Source: Pirellulaceae bacterium (lineage in GTDB: Bacteria; Planctomycetota; Planctomycetia; Pirellulales; Pirellulaceae). From it: DNA of 64,000 nt. Positions within the stretch are counted from its first letter, which is position 1. The number at the start of each line of letters is the position of its first letter. The stretch covers positions 1-64,000 of the forward strand of contig JAQWSU010000006.1 in NCBI GenBank assembly GCA_029243025.1, given 5' to 3'. Shown in pieces: positions 1-8,714 of this stretch. The position numbers and the translations under genes are program-made. Below the pieces are notes generated by a model, which was not told where the DNA came from, ran no database searches, and saw only the letters and a program-made list of their open reading frames with translations.

Positions 1-732
1 GAACTTCGCGAGGTAATCTTCTATCGTGTCAGGGTCGAATCCAAGAACAAGCAAACCATGCTTTTCCATACTTCGAGACAGCCTGCTGAGGCCCCTGTTG
101 TCAAGATTCTCGCCTGTTATCAGATCTTCCGAAACATACGAAAATATAATCTTGCTTGCTGATCCAGCCTTCGGAACAAAACTCAAGATAGCGTCGTTGG
201 CTTTGCCAGTGAGATAGGCCGAAACGCTTTCCCACACAAACAACGTGGTTGAAGACAGATCGCATCCTGCTTTCTGCAGTTCGGTTCTAATGTCTCGTAT
301 GTGAAAACCCACTGCGATATAGCTCACATGGTCGGGCAAACGCCCCAGAACCCGCTTGATCGTCTCCTTTTTTCTTTTGATCCCACCAGGATGGTCAACC
401 TCGAAGTAGCGGATCTTCTCGATCCCTGGAAGGAAATAAGCCTTGGGATCCATTCCTGACCCAAGGTTGACAATGGCGTCGATCTCATCCGTTGCAAGGC
501 ACTCCTCAATGACCTCATCGTAGTATCGAAAACGGCAAAGCAAGTAGCCCAACATTCCCGAGTACAGAATTTCGCAAAAAGCGGTAACCGATATCTGCAC
601 GGGCGAAACGTGCCTGAGCTTGACGAAATACTTACTCCCGCCAGACAGAAACTTCTCAGAAATGGGATCGTTGTACAGACGCTGCTGCGGAGGATAGAGC
701 AGCCCATTGCTCGCAATGCAGGCAGTCCACAT
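1..732 (-). CDS. LCMT-family SAM-dependent methyltransferase (C-terminus cut by window edge)
   Basis: Partial gene; 244 codons are visible and the frame is open to the left edge. The N-terminus reads MWTACIASNGLLY, then YNDPISEKFL, a region that leads the fold in leucine carboxyl methyltransferase (LCMT/TIGR00027-like) proteins. About 90 residues in comes VNLGSGMDPKAYFLP, the SAM-binding loop in the form this family uses (LGxGxDxxxYR/F). Later FEVDHPGG and VWESVSAYLT match the family's second and third conserved blocks (D-P, and WE-G-YL). I chose ATG at 732 because the frame is closed by TGA at 763-765 and holds no other ATG; no clear ribosome site precedes it. It lies 92 bp downstream of the histidine kinase on the same strand. 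The substrate is unknown; bacterial members mostly act on small molecules or are uncharacterised. Confidence 0.8.
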   Translation of the reverse strand, partial: MWTACIASNGLLYPPQQRLYNDPISEKFLSGGSKYFVKLRHVSPVQISVTAFCEILYSGMLGYLLCRFRYYDEVIEECLATDEIDAIVNLGSGMDPKAYFLPGIEKIRYFEVDHPGGIKRKKETIKRVLGRLPDHVSYIAVGFHIRDIRTELQKAGCDLSSTTLFVWESVSAYLTGKANDAILSFVPKAGSASKIIFSYVSEDLITGENLDNRGLSRLSRSMEKHGLLVLGFDPDTIEDYLAKF

Positions 733-824
733 CCCGTGCTTGTCGGATCCACGGCATCTCCATCAGGAGGGAAAGCTGCGTACCTGGCAGTCACCGGTGC
801 AGACAACAAAAGGTCGCCCGAATG

Positions 825-2477
825 TCAATCGTTGAATTCGGCCTGCATATCTCGGCTCTTGATCTGCAACGAGAATCGCAAGCTGGCCCCGGAATCAACG
901 CAGTCTGCGACAAGGTGGCCACCATGAGATTCGACAATTGACCGACTGATTGCAAGCCCCATCCCCATGCCGTTTTCTTTGCCCGAATTGAAAGCTCCAA
1001 AAATGAATCCCTCTTTGCCGACCGTTACGCCTGGGCCGTTGTCTCTGACCACGACTTCAATGCTGTGATCGTCAATTCGCCGTGTGCTCAAGGTGATCAC
1101 TTTTTCATCAGAATAGAGTTCCTGCAATGCTTCCATCGCATTTCGGATCAAATTAACGGCTACCTGTTCGACCTGCAATGGGTCAATTTGGATTAATGGC
1201 AAGCCCCTGTCGAATTGTTCTACAAGCTCAATCTGAGATTGAAGTAAATCCGGTTCCAGTAGACTAACCGCTTTCTTAATCACATCATGAATGTCGCTTT
1301 CTTCCCGCTTCAGAAGCGTTTTTGTGATCAAAGATCTTACTCCGGCAACAATCTGCGCCGCACGGACAACCTGTTCACGAAGACTCGCTGCCATCTCTCG
1401 GATACGATCCATCATTGGTTCATCAGCCGAAGTCAGTTTTTCAATCACGAACGCATAGTTGGAAGCGGCTGACAATGGCTGATTCACCTCGTGCGCAATA
1501 CTCGACGCCATCTGCCCCATTAAATTGGACTGCGCGGCTTGAGCAAACCCCTCACGACGTCGACGGAATTCCTCTTCCGCAGCCCGTCGGATGGTGATGT
1601 CTTGCACATAAACAACAAAGTATTGCTTACCTTCGAACTCAAACTGATTCATCGTCACTTCGACGGGCAATACAGAACCGTCTTTCCGACGATGAAAAGC
1701 CTCAATAATTTTGGGCTCACCACTCCGCATTGCCTCCACGCCAGTCGTCCAATAGTCCGAGTCAACCTTGAACAGAATGTCTTGCATCTCCAAGGTTAGC
1801 AATTCATCGTGCGAATACCCGGTCAAATCGCAAATCGCCTGATTTACGTAAGCAATTCTTCCGTTTGTTTCGGCCTTCAAGATCGGGGTGCTACTTTTGT
1901 CGACAGAAAATTGAGTAAACCGCAACTGTTGTTCGTCGCTTCGGCGTCGAATCGCAATGCTGGCCAGGTAGGCTGCACTTTGCAGCACACGAAGATGCTG
2001 CTCAGTCGGAACGCTAACACAAGTGTGGCTGATTGAAAACGTTCCCAAGACTTTATCATCTTCAGCCATGATAGGAATGGACCAACACGCTAACAGACTG
2101 TACTTCTCAATTACCTCGTGCAAGGACTGCCAATACTCACTCTTGCGCGTGTCGGCGACGATGACCGGTTTTTTTTCCAAAACGGCCGCTCCGCAGGAGC
2201 CGACGCGATCTCCAGGAACAATCGTCGCAAACATGGAGCGAATTTCGTCGCTTACACTCGGAGCCACCTTCAAATTCAAGACATCTGCCTTGGGGTCATA
2301 AAGCATCAGGCTGGTAAATGATTGGGGCACTAATTTCTCGACCAGGCAGCAAAGCTCCGTCAAAATCTCATTGATTTCGACCCCCAGTGCGACCTGGGCG
2401 AGAATATCATGCTGCAAAAGAAGAATGCGATGCACCACTTGCAGATCCGATTGGTCATCAAACGGTGCCTCTTGCAT
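825..2477 (-). CDS. GAF-PAS sensor histidine kinase
   Basis: Two-component sensor kinase without predicted membrane segments, so probably cytoplasmic. Counting from an upstream in-frame GTG at 2510, a GAF domain spans about 46-190 (GSCGAAVLEKKPVIVAD is typical), a PAS domain about 197-312 (NGRIAYVNQAICDLTGY, then VYVQDIT), the H-box is SIAHEVNQPL with phospho-acceptor H340, the N-box is NLIRNAMEAL, the G1 box DNGPG at 490-494, and the G2 box GMGMGLA at 514-520. The HEVNQPL form and the short H-box spacer resemble the FixL/DctB-type class. The given start is ATG 2477, preceded by AGAGGA ten bases upstream; ATG 2498 and GTG 2510 in the same frame are also possible. No response regulator lies beside it. 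The ligand of GAF or PAS cannot be read from the sequence. Confidence 0.93.
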   Translation of the reverse strand: MQEAPFDDQSDLQVVHRILLLQHDILAQVALGVEINEILTELCCLVEKLVPQSFTSLMLYDPKADVLNLKVAPSVSDEIRSMFATIVPGDRVGSCGAAVLEKKPVIVADTRKSEYWQSLHEVIEKYSLLACWSIPIMAEDDKVLGTFSISHTCVSVPTEQHLRVLQSAAYLASIAIRRRSDEQQLRFTQFSVDKSSTPILKAETNGRIAYVNQAICDLTGYSHDELLTLEMQDILFKVDSDYWTTGVEAMRSGEPKIIEAFHRRKDGSVLPVEVTMNQFEFEGKQYFVVYVQDITIRRAAEEEFRRRREGFAQAAQSNLMGQMASSIAHEVNQPLSAASNYAFVIEKLTSADEPMMDRIREMAASLREQVVRAAQIVAGVRSLITKTLLKREESDIHDVIKKAVSLLEPDLLQSQIELVEQFDRGLPLIQIDPLQVEQVAVNLIRNAMEALQELYSDEKVITLSTRRIDDHSIEVVVRDNGPGVTVGKEGFIFGAFNSGKENGMGMGLAISRSIVESHGGHLVADCVDSGASLRFSLQIKSRDMQAEFND

Positions 2478-2798
2478 GTTAATCTGATCCTCTTCCATCA
2501 GTCTCGGCACAACAAAGGGGCTTCGATCGCCGCTCCGATTTCACTTTTTGGTGGCAAGCCAACTCGAAACAATGTGTTACAAATGGTTACAAAGGTCAAG
2601 GGTGAGCATTATGACATCGTCGATCCGTTCAAATCTATTGAAAAACTAGCGGCGATGGTCATTTTGCACGACTGTGAGCCCGAGCAGAAATAGGCACATT
2701 GCTCTCGGATTTCACTTCGCGCTAACAACCCAGGGTGAACCTGGAGCTCCCCACCGACTCGTGCAGATACAAACCACGGTGTCCTCTCGCTAATCGGG

Positions 2799-3863
2799 CT
2801 AATTCCAGCGAAAAAATCGCAGGGCAACGACAAAAGAGAGGATCGCCCAGCACCCGATCAAAGTCAGTTCCGTCGACAAATCGACCAACGACCTGCCCTC
2901 TAACATGGTGCCTCGAATCGCGTCAATCAGCGGCGTTAAAGGTAGCAGCTGAATCAGCGGTTGAGTCGCTTCTGGGAATCGTTCACGAGAGAAAAAAATA
3001 CCAGAAACCATCCACATTGGTAGCGTTGCAAGATTCATCAAACCTGACATCGTTTCCATGGTTTTTGCACGAATTGCAATCAGTAATCCAATGCCAGAAA
3101 ATTGGACACACCCCAACAGAATTAACAGCAACAGAGCGAGATAGCTACCCTGATTGACCACTCCAAAAATCAAATTCGAGCAGACCAGCAGCAAAAGGAT
3201 TTGGGGGATGGTGAAGATCTGGCGACTAATCATGATCGCCGTGAGAAATTGTCCCCGTTTCATGGGTGTCGCCAGTAGCCGCTTGAGCAATTTCCGGATT
3301 CGCATATCGACAATGGCGAATCCAATTCCCCACACCCCCCCACTCATGATCCCCATACCAATTAAACCTGGAATTAAGAAATCAATGTAACGAGAGCCTG
3401 GCGCAGTGATCTCTTGATTGCTTGAGAGAACCACATCGTCCCGCCCAGCAGCTCGTTGCAAGACATCGTTAACAGAATTTCGAGCCAGCAGGCTTCCTGG
3501 CCGCGTTGGATCATACGCATAGCGATAGCGTGGTTCGCCCGTAGCTTCAACGGCGACAATCACGTCAGCCCGCCCAAACCGCAAACTATCATTTGCATCG
3601 TTAGCGTTTTCAATACGAATGCGAAAGCGATCATCCTGCTGAAGCGTTTCTAGAATCGCAGCCGCCTGATCGGTCTGTTGAATGACAACCGTGATTTGCT
3701 CGACGGGTTGAGTACGGAAGGCAACCCCCAACGCGAGCATTGTCAAAAGGGGAAATACATAGACCCAAAAAATAGCCGCCGGTTCTCGCAAAAACGTGCG
3801 AAGCCTAGCCAGAATCATTTGACAAATTGCCGAATGGCGGACTTCGCTATCTGGTTGCCTCAT
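2799..3863 (-). CDS. ABC-2 type exporter permease
   Basis: Membrane subunit of an ABC-2 exporter, 354 aa. One membrane segment lies near residues 29-49 (AAIFWVYVFPLLTMLALGVAF). A soluble extracytoplasmic stretch of about 120 residues follows, then five hydrophobic segments between about 165 and 350, the usual shape of drug/antibiotic ABC-2 permeases. Its ATG overlaps the stop of the ATPase gene by four bases (ATGA), so the two are translationally coupled and should form one transporter. The substrate is unknown; the ATPase subtype suggests export of a drug or natural product rather than import. Confidence 0.9.
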   Translation of the reverse strand: MRQPDSEVRHSAICQMILARLRTFLREPAAIFWVYVFPLLTMLALGVAFRTQPVEQITVVIQQTDQAAAILETLQQDDRFRIRIENANDANDSLRFGRADVIVAVEATGEPRYRYAYDPTRPGSLLARNSVNDVLQRAAGRDDVVLSSNQEITAPGSRYIDFLIPGLIGMGIMSGGVWGIGFAIVDMRIRKLLKRLLATPMKRGQFLTAIMISRQIFTIPQILLLLVCSNLIFGVVNQGSYLALLLLILLGCVQFSGIGLLIAIRAKTMETMSGLMNLATLPMWMVSGIFFSRERFPEATQPLIQLLPLTPLIDAIRGTMLEGRSLVDLSTELTLIGCWAILSFVVALRFFRWN

Positions 3864-4819
3864 GAGAATTCGTCCTCAGCTGCCTTCAAGCTCCGACCAG
3901 CAACCTTCATAAATACATCTTCCAGACTGGCTTGACGAGTGGTCAAACTTGCAATTCCCAACCCATTTTCTTCCAATGTTTTCAATAAATTTGGAATCAC
4001 CAAGTGTGGCTGTGCAACAGACAACTGATACCGTCCATCTTCATGCTTTGCCTCACTCACATCAGGCAGATTACGCCACAGATGATCTGGCAAGTCAGCC
4101 TGAACATCGGGTCGCAGCGTAAAATTGACGACATGCTCACCGCCGATACTGGCAATGAGTTCCTGCGGCGACCCCACTGTAATTACTTTTCCTCGATCGA
4201 TGATCGCAATCCGATCGCAAAGGCGTTCTGCTTCGTCCATGTAGTGCGTTGTCAACAAGACCGTACGACCTTGTCGACGTGAGTCGGCAATTAGTCGCCA
4301 AACTTCACGGCGTGATTGAGGGTCGAGCCCTGCGGTTGGCTCGTCTAAGAACAACAACTGCGGTTCGCCGATTAAGGCAATAGCAAACGCTAGTCGTTGT
4401 TTTTGTCCCCCAGAAAGATTCTTGACCCAAGTCTTTGATTTGTCATCAAGCGACACCCAAGCAATGGCATCCTGAGGATGCATTCCAGCCCGATAAAAAC
4501 TACGAAAGAGTGTCAACGTCTCCAGCACCGTTAGCTTCTCCGACAACTGGGTCTCTTGCAAAGAAACCCCAATTTTCTGTCGAATCTCACTCCCCTGATC
4601 CTGCCAACGCATTCCCAAAATCTGAACGTCACCACTGGTTGCTGGCAACAGGCCTTCCAAGATCTCGATCGTCGTCGTTTTCCCGGCACCATTTGGTCCC
4701 AGAACGCCGAAACATTCTCCCTGCTCTACCCGCAGATCCACACCCCTAACGGCCTCAACCGGGGGCTTCCCGGGGTAGGTCTTCTTTAAATTCGAACAGG
4801 TAATGGCCGCAGTCGTCAT
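3860..4819 (-). CDS. ABC-2 exporter ATP-binding protein (CcmA/DrrA type)
   Basis: Cytoplasmic ATPase of the exporter encoded together with the downstream permease, 319 aa. Motifs in order: Walker A GPNGAGKTT at 41-49, Q-loop VSLQETQ near 85-91, signature LSGGQKQRL at 135-143, Walker B LLFLDEPTAGLD at 155-166, and the H-loop TTHYMDEAERL. The roughly 100-residue C-terminal extension ending KVAGRSL is standard in DrrA-like ATPases (ASLEDVFMKVAGR). The gene starts with ATG after an AGAAAGAG purine stretch and overlaps the permease start by four bases. Family membership is certain, substrate unknown. Confidence 0.93.
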   Translation of the reverse strand: MTTAAITCSNLKKTYPGKPPVEAVRGVDLRVEQGECFGVLGPNGAGKTTTIEILEGLLPATSGDVQILGMRWQDQGSEIRQKIGVSLQETQLSEKLTVLETLTLFRSFYRAGMHPQDAIAWVSLDDKSKTWVKNLSGGQKQRLAFAIALIGEPQLLFLDEPTAGLDPQSRREVWRLIADSRRQGRTVLLTTHYMDEAERLCDRIAIIDRGKVITVGSPQELIASIGGEHVVNFTLRPDVQADLPDHLWRNLPDVSEAKHEDGRYQLSVAQPHLVIPNLLKTLEENGLGIASLTTRQASLEDVFMKVAGRSLKAAEDEFS

Positions 4820-5073
4820 CGAGCACTCTTTCTGGACATTTTTTTACGGTCGGTTATGCCTCATCAGTCATTCGTTGTCTACCGGGTGATGGGCAGCTAA
4901 CTGCAATCGATTCTGGCCATCTTCCATCGCACGTTGAAAGAATCCTACCTAGATGGTTCTTGACAAGACTCGCTTTGCCCGTTGAATTATTGGCATTCAT
5001 GAACCTACCGCGATGTTCAGATCCTCGGTCATATTACCTGCATTGAACCTGCCTCTTGGAGACTCCACTCACG

Positions 5074-5601
5074 ATGCCTTCGCTAGATAAGCAACGCCGC
5101 AAAAAACTTCAAAAGAAAATCGACCGAGAATACGATTATCGCACCTTCTGTGACCGGGATGTCTATGTCAACGCAACGGGACCAAGCGGCCGTGGATTAT
5201 TTGCAAATCGCCAGTTTTTCCCTGGTGAACTGGTTGTCGAAGTCAAAGGCAAGCTGTTATTGCAAAAAGATTACGGAGCTTCGACTTATGTGATGGAGTT
5301 GAACCGAAAATGGTATCTTGAACCGGACATACCAGGTGCCTTCGCAAACCATTCTTGCAACCCGAATTGTGAGCTCATCGAATTGACAGATCATTCGATG
5401 GGCATTGTCTCGATTTGCAATATCGAGCCAAGAACCGAGATTTCCTATGACTATCAGTGGCCGGCACTGTCGTGGATTCCACGCTGCAATTGCGGAGCGC
5501 CAACCTGTCGCGGTTGGGTCGTTGCAGAAGACCAGGTCGCTAAAATGCGCCGGCTCTCCAAAAAGCGAAACGGAAGTAAAAACGGAAGTAAAAAGAAGTA
5601 G
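5074..5601 (+). CDS. SET-domain protein-lysine N-methyltransferase
   Basis: Compact SET protein of 175 aa. N-terminal GPSGRGLFA (37-44) is the SAM-binding entry motif, NHSCNPNCE at 92-100 is the hallmark knot motif, and EISYDYQW near 122-129 holds the catalytic tyrosine. A post-SET zinc motif follows (CNCGAPTCRG, C138/C140/C145; the fourth ligand would be C96 or nearby). The basic ends (RRKKLQKK at the N-terminus, SKKRNGSKNGSKKK at the C-terminus) suggest binding to nucleic acid or an acidic partner. ATG 5074 is preceded by GGAG about 12 bases upstream; an in-frame TTG at 5056 is an alternative. SET proteins resemble eukaryotic histone methyltransferases but are scattered through bacteria. 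The bacterial target here is unknown. No neighbour explains it. Confidence 0.93.
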   Translation: MPSLDKQRRKKLQKKIDREYDYRTFCDRDVYVNATGPSGRGLFANRQFFPGELVVEVKGKLLLQKDYGASTYVMELNRKWYLEPDIPGAFANHSCNPNCELIELTDHSMGIVSICNIEPRTEISYDYQWPALSWIPRCNCGAPTCRGWVVAEDQVAKMRRLSKKRNGSKNGSKKK

Positions 5602-5997
5602 GCTCGCTGACAGCACCCGAGGTCAGTTCCCAGTAAGCGCCTCCCAAAAAACATCGATCGTTGTCAACCACAGCCAGGGGTGAAATGGCTCCTCTGCTCC
5701 ACCCCCAATCTGTTCTCCGGCAAACCGAGCAGAAATCAGAAACAGCAGGAACGTGCATGCGTTGCGGCACATACTTGCCATCATTTCAGCTGCCTCTGCT
5801 GGGGCCAGCGTTCGAGAGCCATTCTATCCAGGGGGTGCCCGCAGCTTGTTCCATTATGTGACATCCGTGCGGTCGGATCCGGTTAACGTTAGAATTCAAA
5901 AAGGTAGCCCTGGAAAAAGCACAGTAAAATTACGTGCGTTTCTTCAGCTCCGTTGCCAACGACTCCCGGACCACCTAACCAACCGTAGGAACTGATC
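5602..5997 (+). other. 396-bp intergenic stretch, no gene seen
   Basis: This lies between the SET gene and the metallopeptidase gene. Short frames exist on both strands but none carries a recognisable motif or a ribosome site. No convincing hairpin-plus-T-run follows the SET stop. The last 60 bases should hold the metallopeptidase promoter or leader. Confidence 0.5.
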
Positions 5998-6744
5998 ATG
6001 CGTCTGCTCTGGATTATCCCATTCACCATCGTCTACCTAACCACCTTCGCGGTATCAACCTTTGCTGAGGACGAGCAATCGCAGAGCGACGACCAGACCG
6101 TCTTTTATGATCCTGTTGAAAAGGACATCGAGGGTTGGACGATTGCGGTCGATCCGCGACTCCTTGAACCCGAGCACCAAAAAACTGCCAGCGAAGCATT
6201 TGCCGCTTTGGCGAATCACCTGCAGCGAGTGAAGTACATCATGCCAGCTGAACGCGTCAAACAGCTACAAAAGCTGCGCATTTGGCTAGAACTTGACAAT
6301 TCAAAACTGACGAACATGCAATATCATCCCGATCGCGGCTGGCTGCTTGCCAACGGGCACGATCCTCGCCTCGTCAAGCACGTGCACATCCCTCAGGCAA
6401 AAGATCTTCTCAAACGAGGAACATGGGCCAAACATCCGTATGTCGTGCTTCACGAACTTGCCCATGCTTATCATGATCAAGTGTTAGGATTCGACGAACC
6501 GAAAATCGTTACCACCTTCGAAGATGCCAAGCAGGCGGGCATTTACGAGAAAGTCCTCCTCTACACCGGACGCAAGGTTCGTCACTACGGACTCAGTAAT
6601 CACAAAGAGTATTTTGCGGAATCTACCGAAGCCTATCTCGGCGTCAACGATTTCTATCCTTTTGTGCGTGCAGAATTAAAAGAACATGACCCCCCGATGT
6701 ATGAAGTCATGAAAGCAGTCTGGGGCCCAATCGACCGAGAGTGA
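5998..6744 (+). CDS. secreted HExxH metallopeptidase-like protein
   Basis: Protein of 248 aa with a signal peptide (hydrophobic core residues 3-20, ending near TFAED), so probably periplasmic or secreted. The zinc motif is HELAHAYHDQ with H152, E153 and H156. About fifty residues on is EYFAESTEAYLG, where E208 or E211 is the likely third zinc ligand. The HExxH...EYFAE pattern resembles the anthrax lethal factor/Pro-Pro endopeptidase-like fold, but overall family membership cannot be fixed by eye. The preceding half (residues 30-140) looks like a lead domain without known motifs. It stands alone between the SET and hydrolase genes. Substrate unknown. Confidence 0.8.
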   Translation: MRLLWIIPFTIVYLTTFAVSTFAEDEQSQSDDQTVFYDPVEKDIEGWTIAVDPRLLEPEHQKTASEAFAALANHLQRVKYIMPAERVKQLQKLRIWLELDNSKLTNMQYHPDRGWLLANGHDPRLVKHVHIPQAKDLLKRGTWAKHPYVVLHELAHAYHDQVLGFDEPKIVTTFEDAKQAGIYEKVLLYTGRKVRHYGLSNHKEYFAESTEAYLGVNDFYPFVRAELKEHDPPMYEVMKAVWGPIDRE

Positions 6745-6884
6745 CGCGTATCGGTTGAAAATTGGCCATTTGACAAATCAGGCTTCAGACTTTCCGCAGC
6801 GTGACCGATGGAACGAAGCGACGAGGACTATTTAATCGATCAAAAACGCGTGACGGATAATCGCATTCTGGCAAGGATTCCAGC

Positions 6885-8453
6885 ATGTCGACGACAAAAG
6901 TGCTACCGCCCACGGCTCGAGTGATTTTGGTACACGGCACCTTCGCTGCTCGCGATGGAAATGTTGGTGATAGCTGGTGGCAACATGGAAGTGCAACTTG
7001 GAATGGGCTGCAAAAACGTTTGCCGGCTGGTACGGATCTTGTCGAGCAGAGTCAAGTGTTCCACTGGTCGGGCGAGAACAGTGAACGTGCTCGGATCAAG
7101 GCCGGCCAAGATCTCCTCAAGCTATTTCGACAATTTGAAGAGGAAGGCATTGGCTACCACGTGATCGGTCACAGCCACGGCGGTTCCGTGATCTGGCACG
7201 CTTTACGTTCAGCTGAATTGCAAAACTACTGGTTGCCTCGGCTGCATAGTTGGGCAACTGTCGGTACGCCTTTCTTGCAACACCAGACTCGCAGCAGCTG
7301 GAGTTTGATCAATGCCATCAACATTGTCCTCGCTCTCGTGTTACTGAAGCCCGCCTATACAACCTTCAGACGACTCGTCCAATACTCCATTGCCGCAATC
7401 ACTGGCGGCGACATCGAGATGCTGACCGACGCGAGTAACGATTCCGCCATCGTACAAATTATTCGAGCCCCTAGCCTGAAGATCTTGGAGCTACTCGGAG
7501 TACCCGTCAACTTGACGGGAGACAAAATGCAAGTTGGCAGCTTCGATCCATCCAGCGGCGATTCGTTCGTAAATCACTTGTTCATGACAACCGAAGGCAT
7601 CACAATTCTGATCGTCGCGGTGATCTACATCTACGTATTGGTAAACCTTGCTTTCATGTTTCTCAATCCGGTGCTTGAATCACTGCGAATGCGATCTGAA
7701 AAACGACTCGAGCAAAGGTGTTCCCAGCGATTCGGCAAACGTTGGCTTGGCATTTGGTCTCCGGATGATGAAGCAATTAATGGACTGACCGCCACCCTTC
7801 GACTCTCCATGTCTTTTGTCTCCAGGATGGGGCCGCGAGAACGGGTTCTGTTCTCGGACGTCTTATTACTCATCTCGCAACCGTATTACTGGCTGATTTC
7901 GCCTATCTTCAATCGCTTCATTCGCCCCCTGTTGGATGATTTCATTAGGTCTTACATTGCGAAAACCGCGCAAGGAAACAATCGACCGGCGGCAGAAGTT
8001 GTCGGTGTTTCGCAGGTTCCTCTCTACAGATCTGCAGAGTCCACATTCCCCTCGATGCCCGCCTGGATGAACGCTCGAATCGTGGACTCTTCCAACCGTT
8101 ACACGGTGCATTTGGCACCCAAGCTGAGACGACTCCTGTCTTCCACCTGCATTCTGACAGGCCTGGACGCCTTTGGACACGAATTATCAGGGCGGGAACT
8201 GGTTCACACCTCCTATTTCGAGCATTCCGAGGTCCAAGATTTACTCGCCATGCACATTGCTTGGTCCATCGACAATTTTTCACACGCGGTCAAAATCAAC
8301 ACAACAGACGAGCGGCTGATCGCTTGGTACCAGACATTTCGCATCGCATCGGGCGGCCAGATACCTTCGGATTGGTTGGTCTCAACAGAACAAAACAAAT
8401 GTTCTGTCCCGATTCGACCTCGTCGTAGTATTCCACAACGCAGGGCTGCTTAG
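6885..8453 (+). CDS. alpha/beta hydrolase with internal membrane segments
   Basis: The N-terminal 110 residues are an alpha/beta-hydrolase start: VILVHGTFA (oxyanion-hole HG) at 13-21 and the nucleophile elbow GHSHGG at 95-100 with S97. After that the protein is unusual: hydrophobic stretches near 145-165 and 235-258 (ITILIVAVIYIYVLV) predict membrane anchoring in the middle of the protein. A long C-terminal part with YFEHSEVQDLLAMHI may supply the catalytic histidine. The start has a good ribosome site (AAGGA, nine bases before ATG). 522 aa is long for a simple hydrolase. It may be a lipase/esterase acting at the membrane; substrate unknown. Nearest genes are unrelated. Confidence 0.75.
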   Translation: MSTTKVLPPTARVILVHGTFAARDGNVGDSWWQHGSATWNGLQKRLPAGTDLVEQSQVFHWSGENSERARIKAGQDLLKLFRQFEEEGIGYHVIGHSHGGSVIWHALRSAELQNYWLPRLHSWATVGTPFLQHQTRSSWSLINAINIVLALVLLKPAYTTFRRLVQYSIAAITGGDIEMLTDASNDSAIVQIIRAPSLKILELLGVPVNLTGDKMQVGSFDPSSGDSFVNHLFMTTEGITILIVAVIYIYVLVNLAFMFLNPVLESLRMRSEKRLEQRCSQRFGKRWLGIWSPDDEAINGLTATLRLSMSFVSRMGPRERVLFSDVLLLISQPYYWLISPIFNRFIRPLLDDFIRSYIAKTAQGNNRPAAEVVGVSQVPLYRSAESTFPSMPAWMNARIVDSSNRYTVHLAPKLRRLLSSTCILTGLDAFGHELSGRELVHTSYFEHSEVQDLLAMHIAWSIDNFSHAVKINTTDERLIAWYQTFRIASGGQIPSDWLVSTEQNKCSVPIRPRRSIPQRRAA

Positions 8454-8714
8454 CAGCAAATCTGGAAATATTGATAACCTTTTTCTTGAGGCAGTACTCC
8501 CTTGAAATTGGCTTTCTAATTGAATCGAATTTTGGCGGGCGATTTGCCAAAGGAGAGCCACGCGTCCTATGTAGCGAAGCTGCCTGATACAGAACAGAGT
8601 CTTTTAAAGAGTACGTTGTCAGCAATCAGTGTATTACTAACTAGCAACAGCCTCAGTTATCATTGCGCGCAAACCATCATGGTGATGCGTTAGTAACCTC
8701 GCCGGAGTGAATTG

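Noticed and set aside
324-809. 161-codon minus-strand frame at the left end
   Set aside because: It is a shifted frame of the LCMT-type methyltransferase, whose true frame shows VNLGSGMDPKAYFLP and stays open to the window edge.
8454-8714. SAM or SAH riboswitch in the metY leader
   Set aside because: The position is right for one, but I could not match any SAM-I, SAM-II or SAH core consensus. A covariance-model search (Rfam) would decide.
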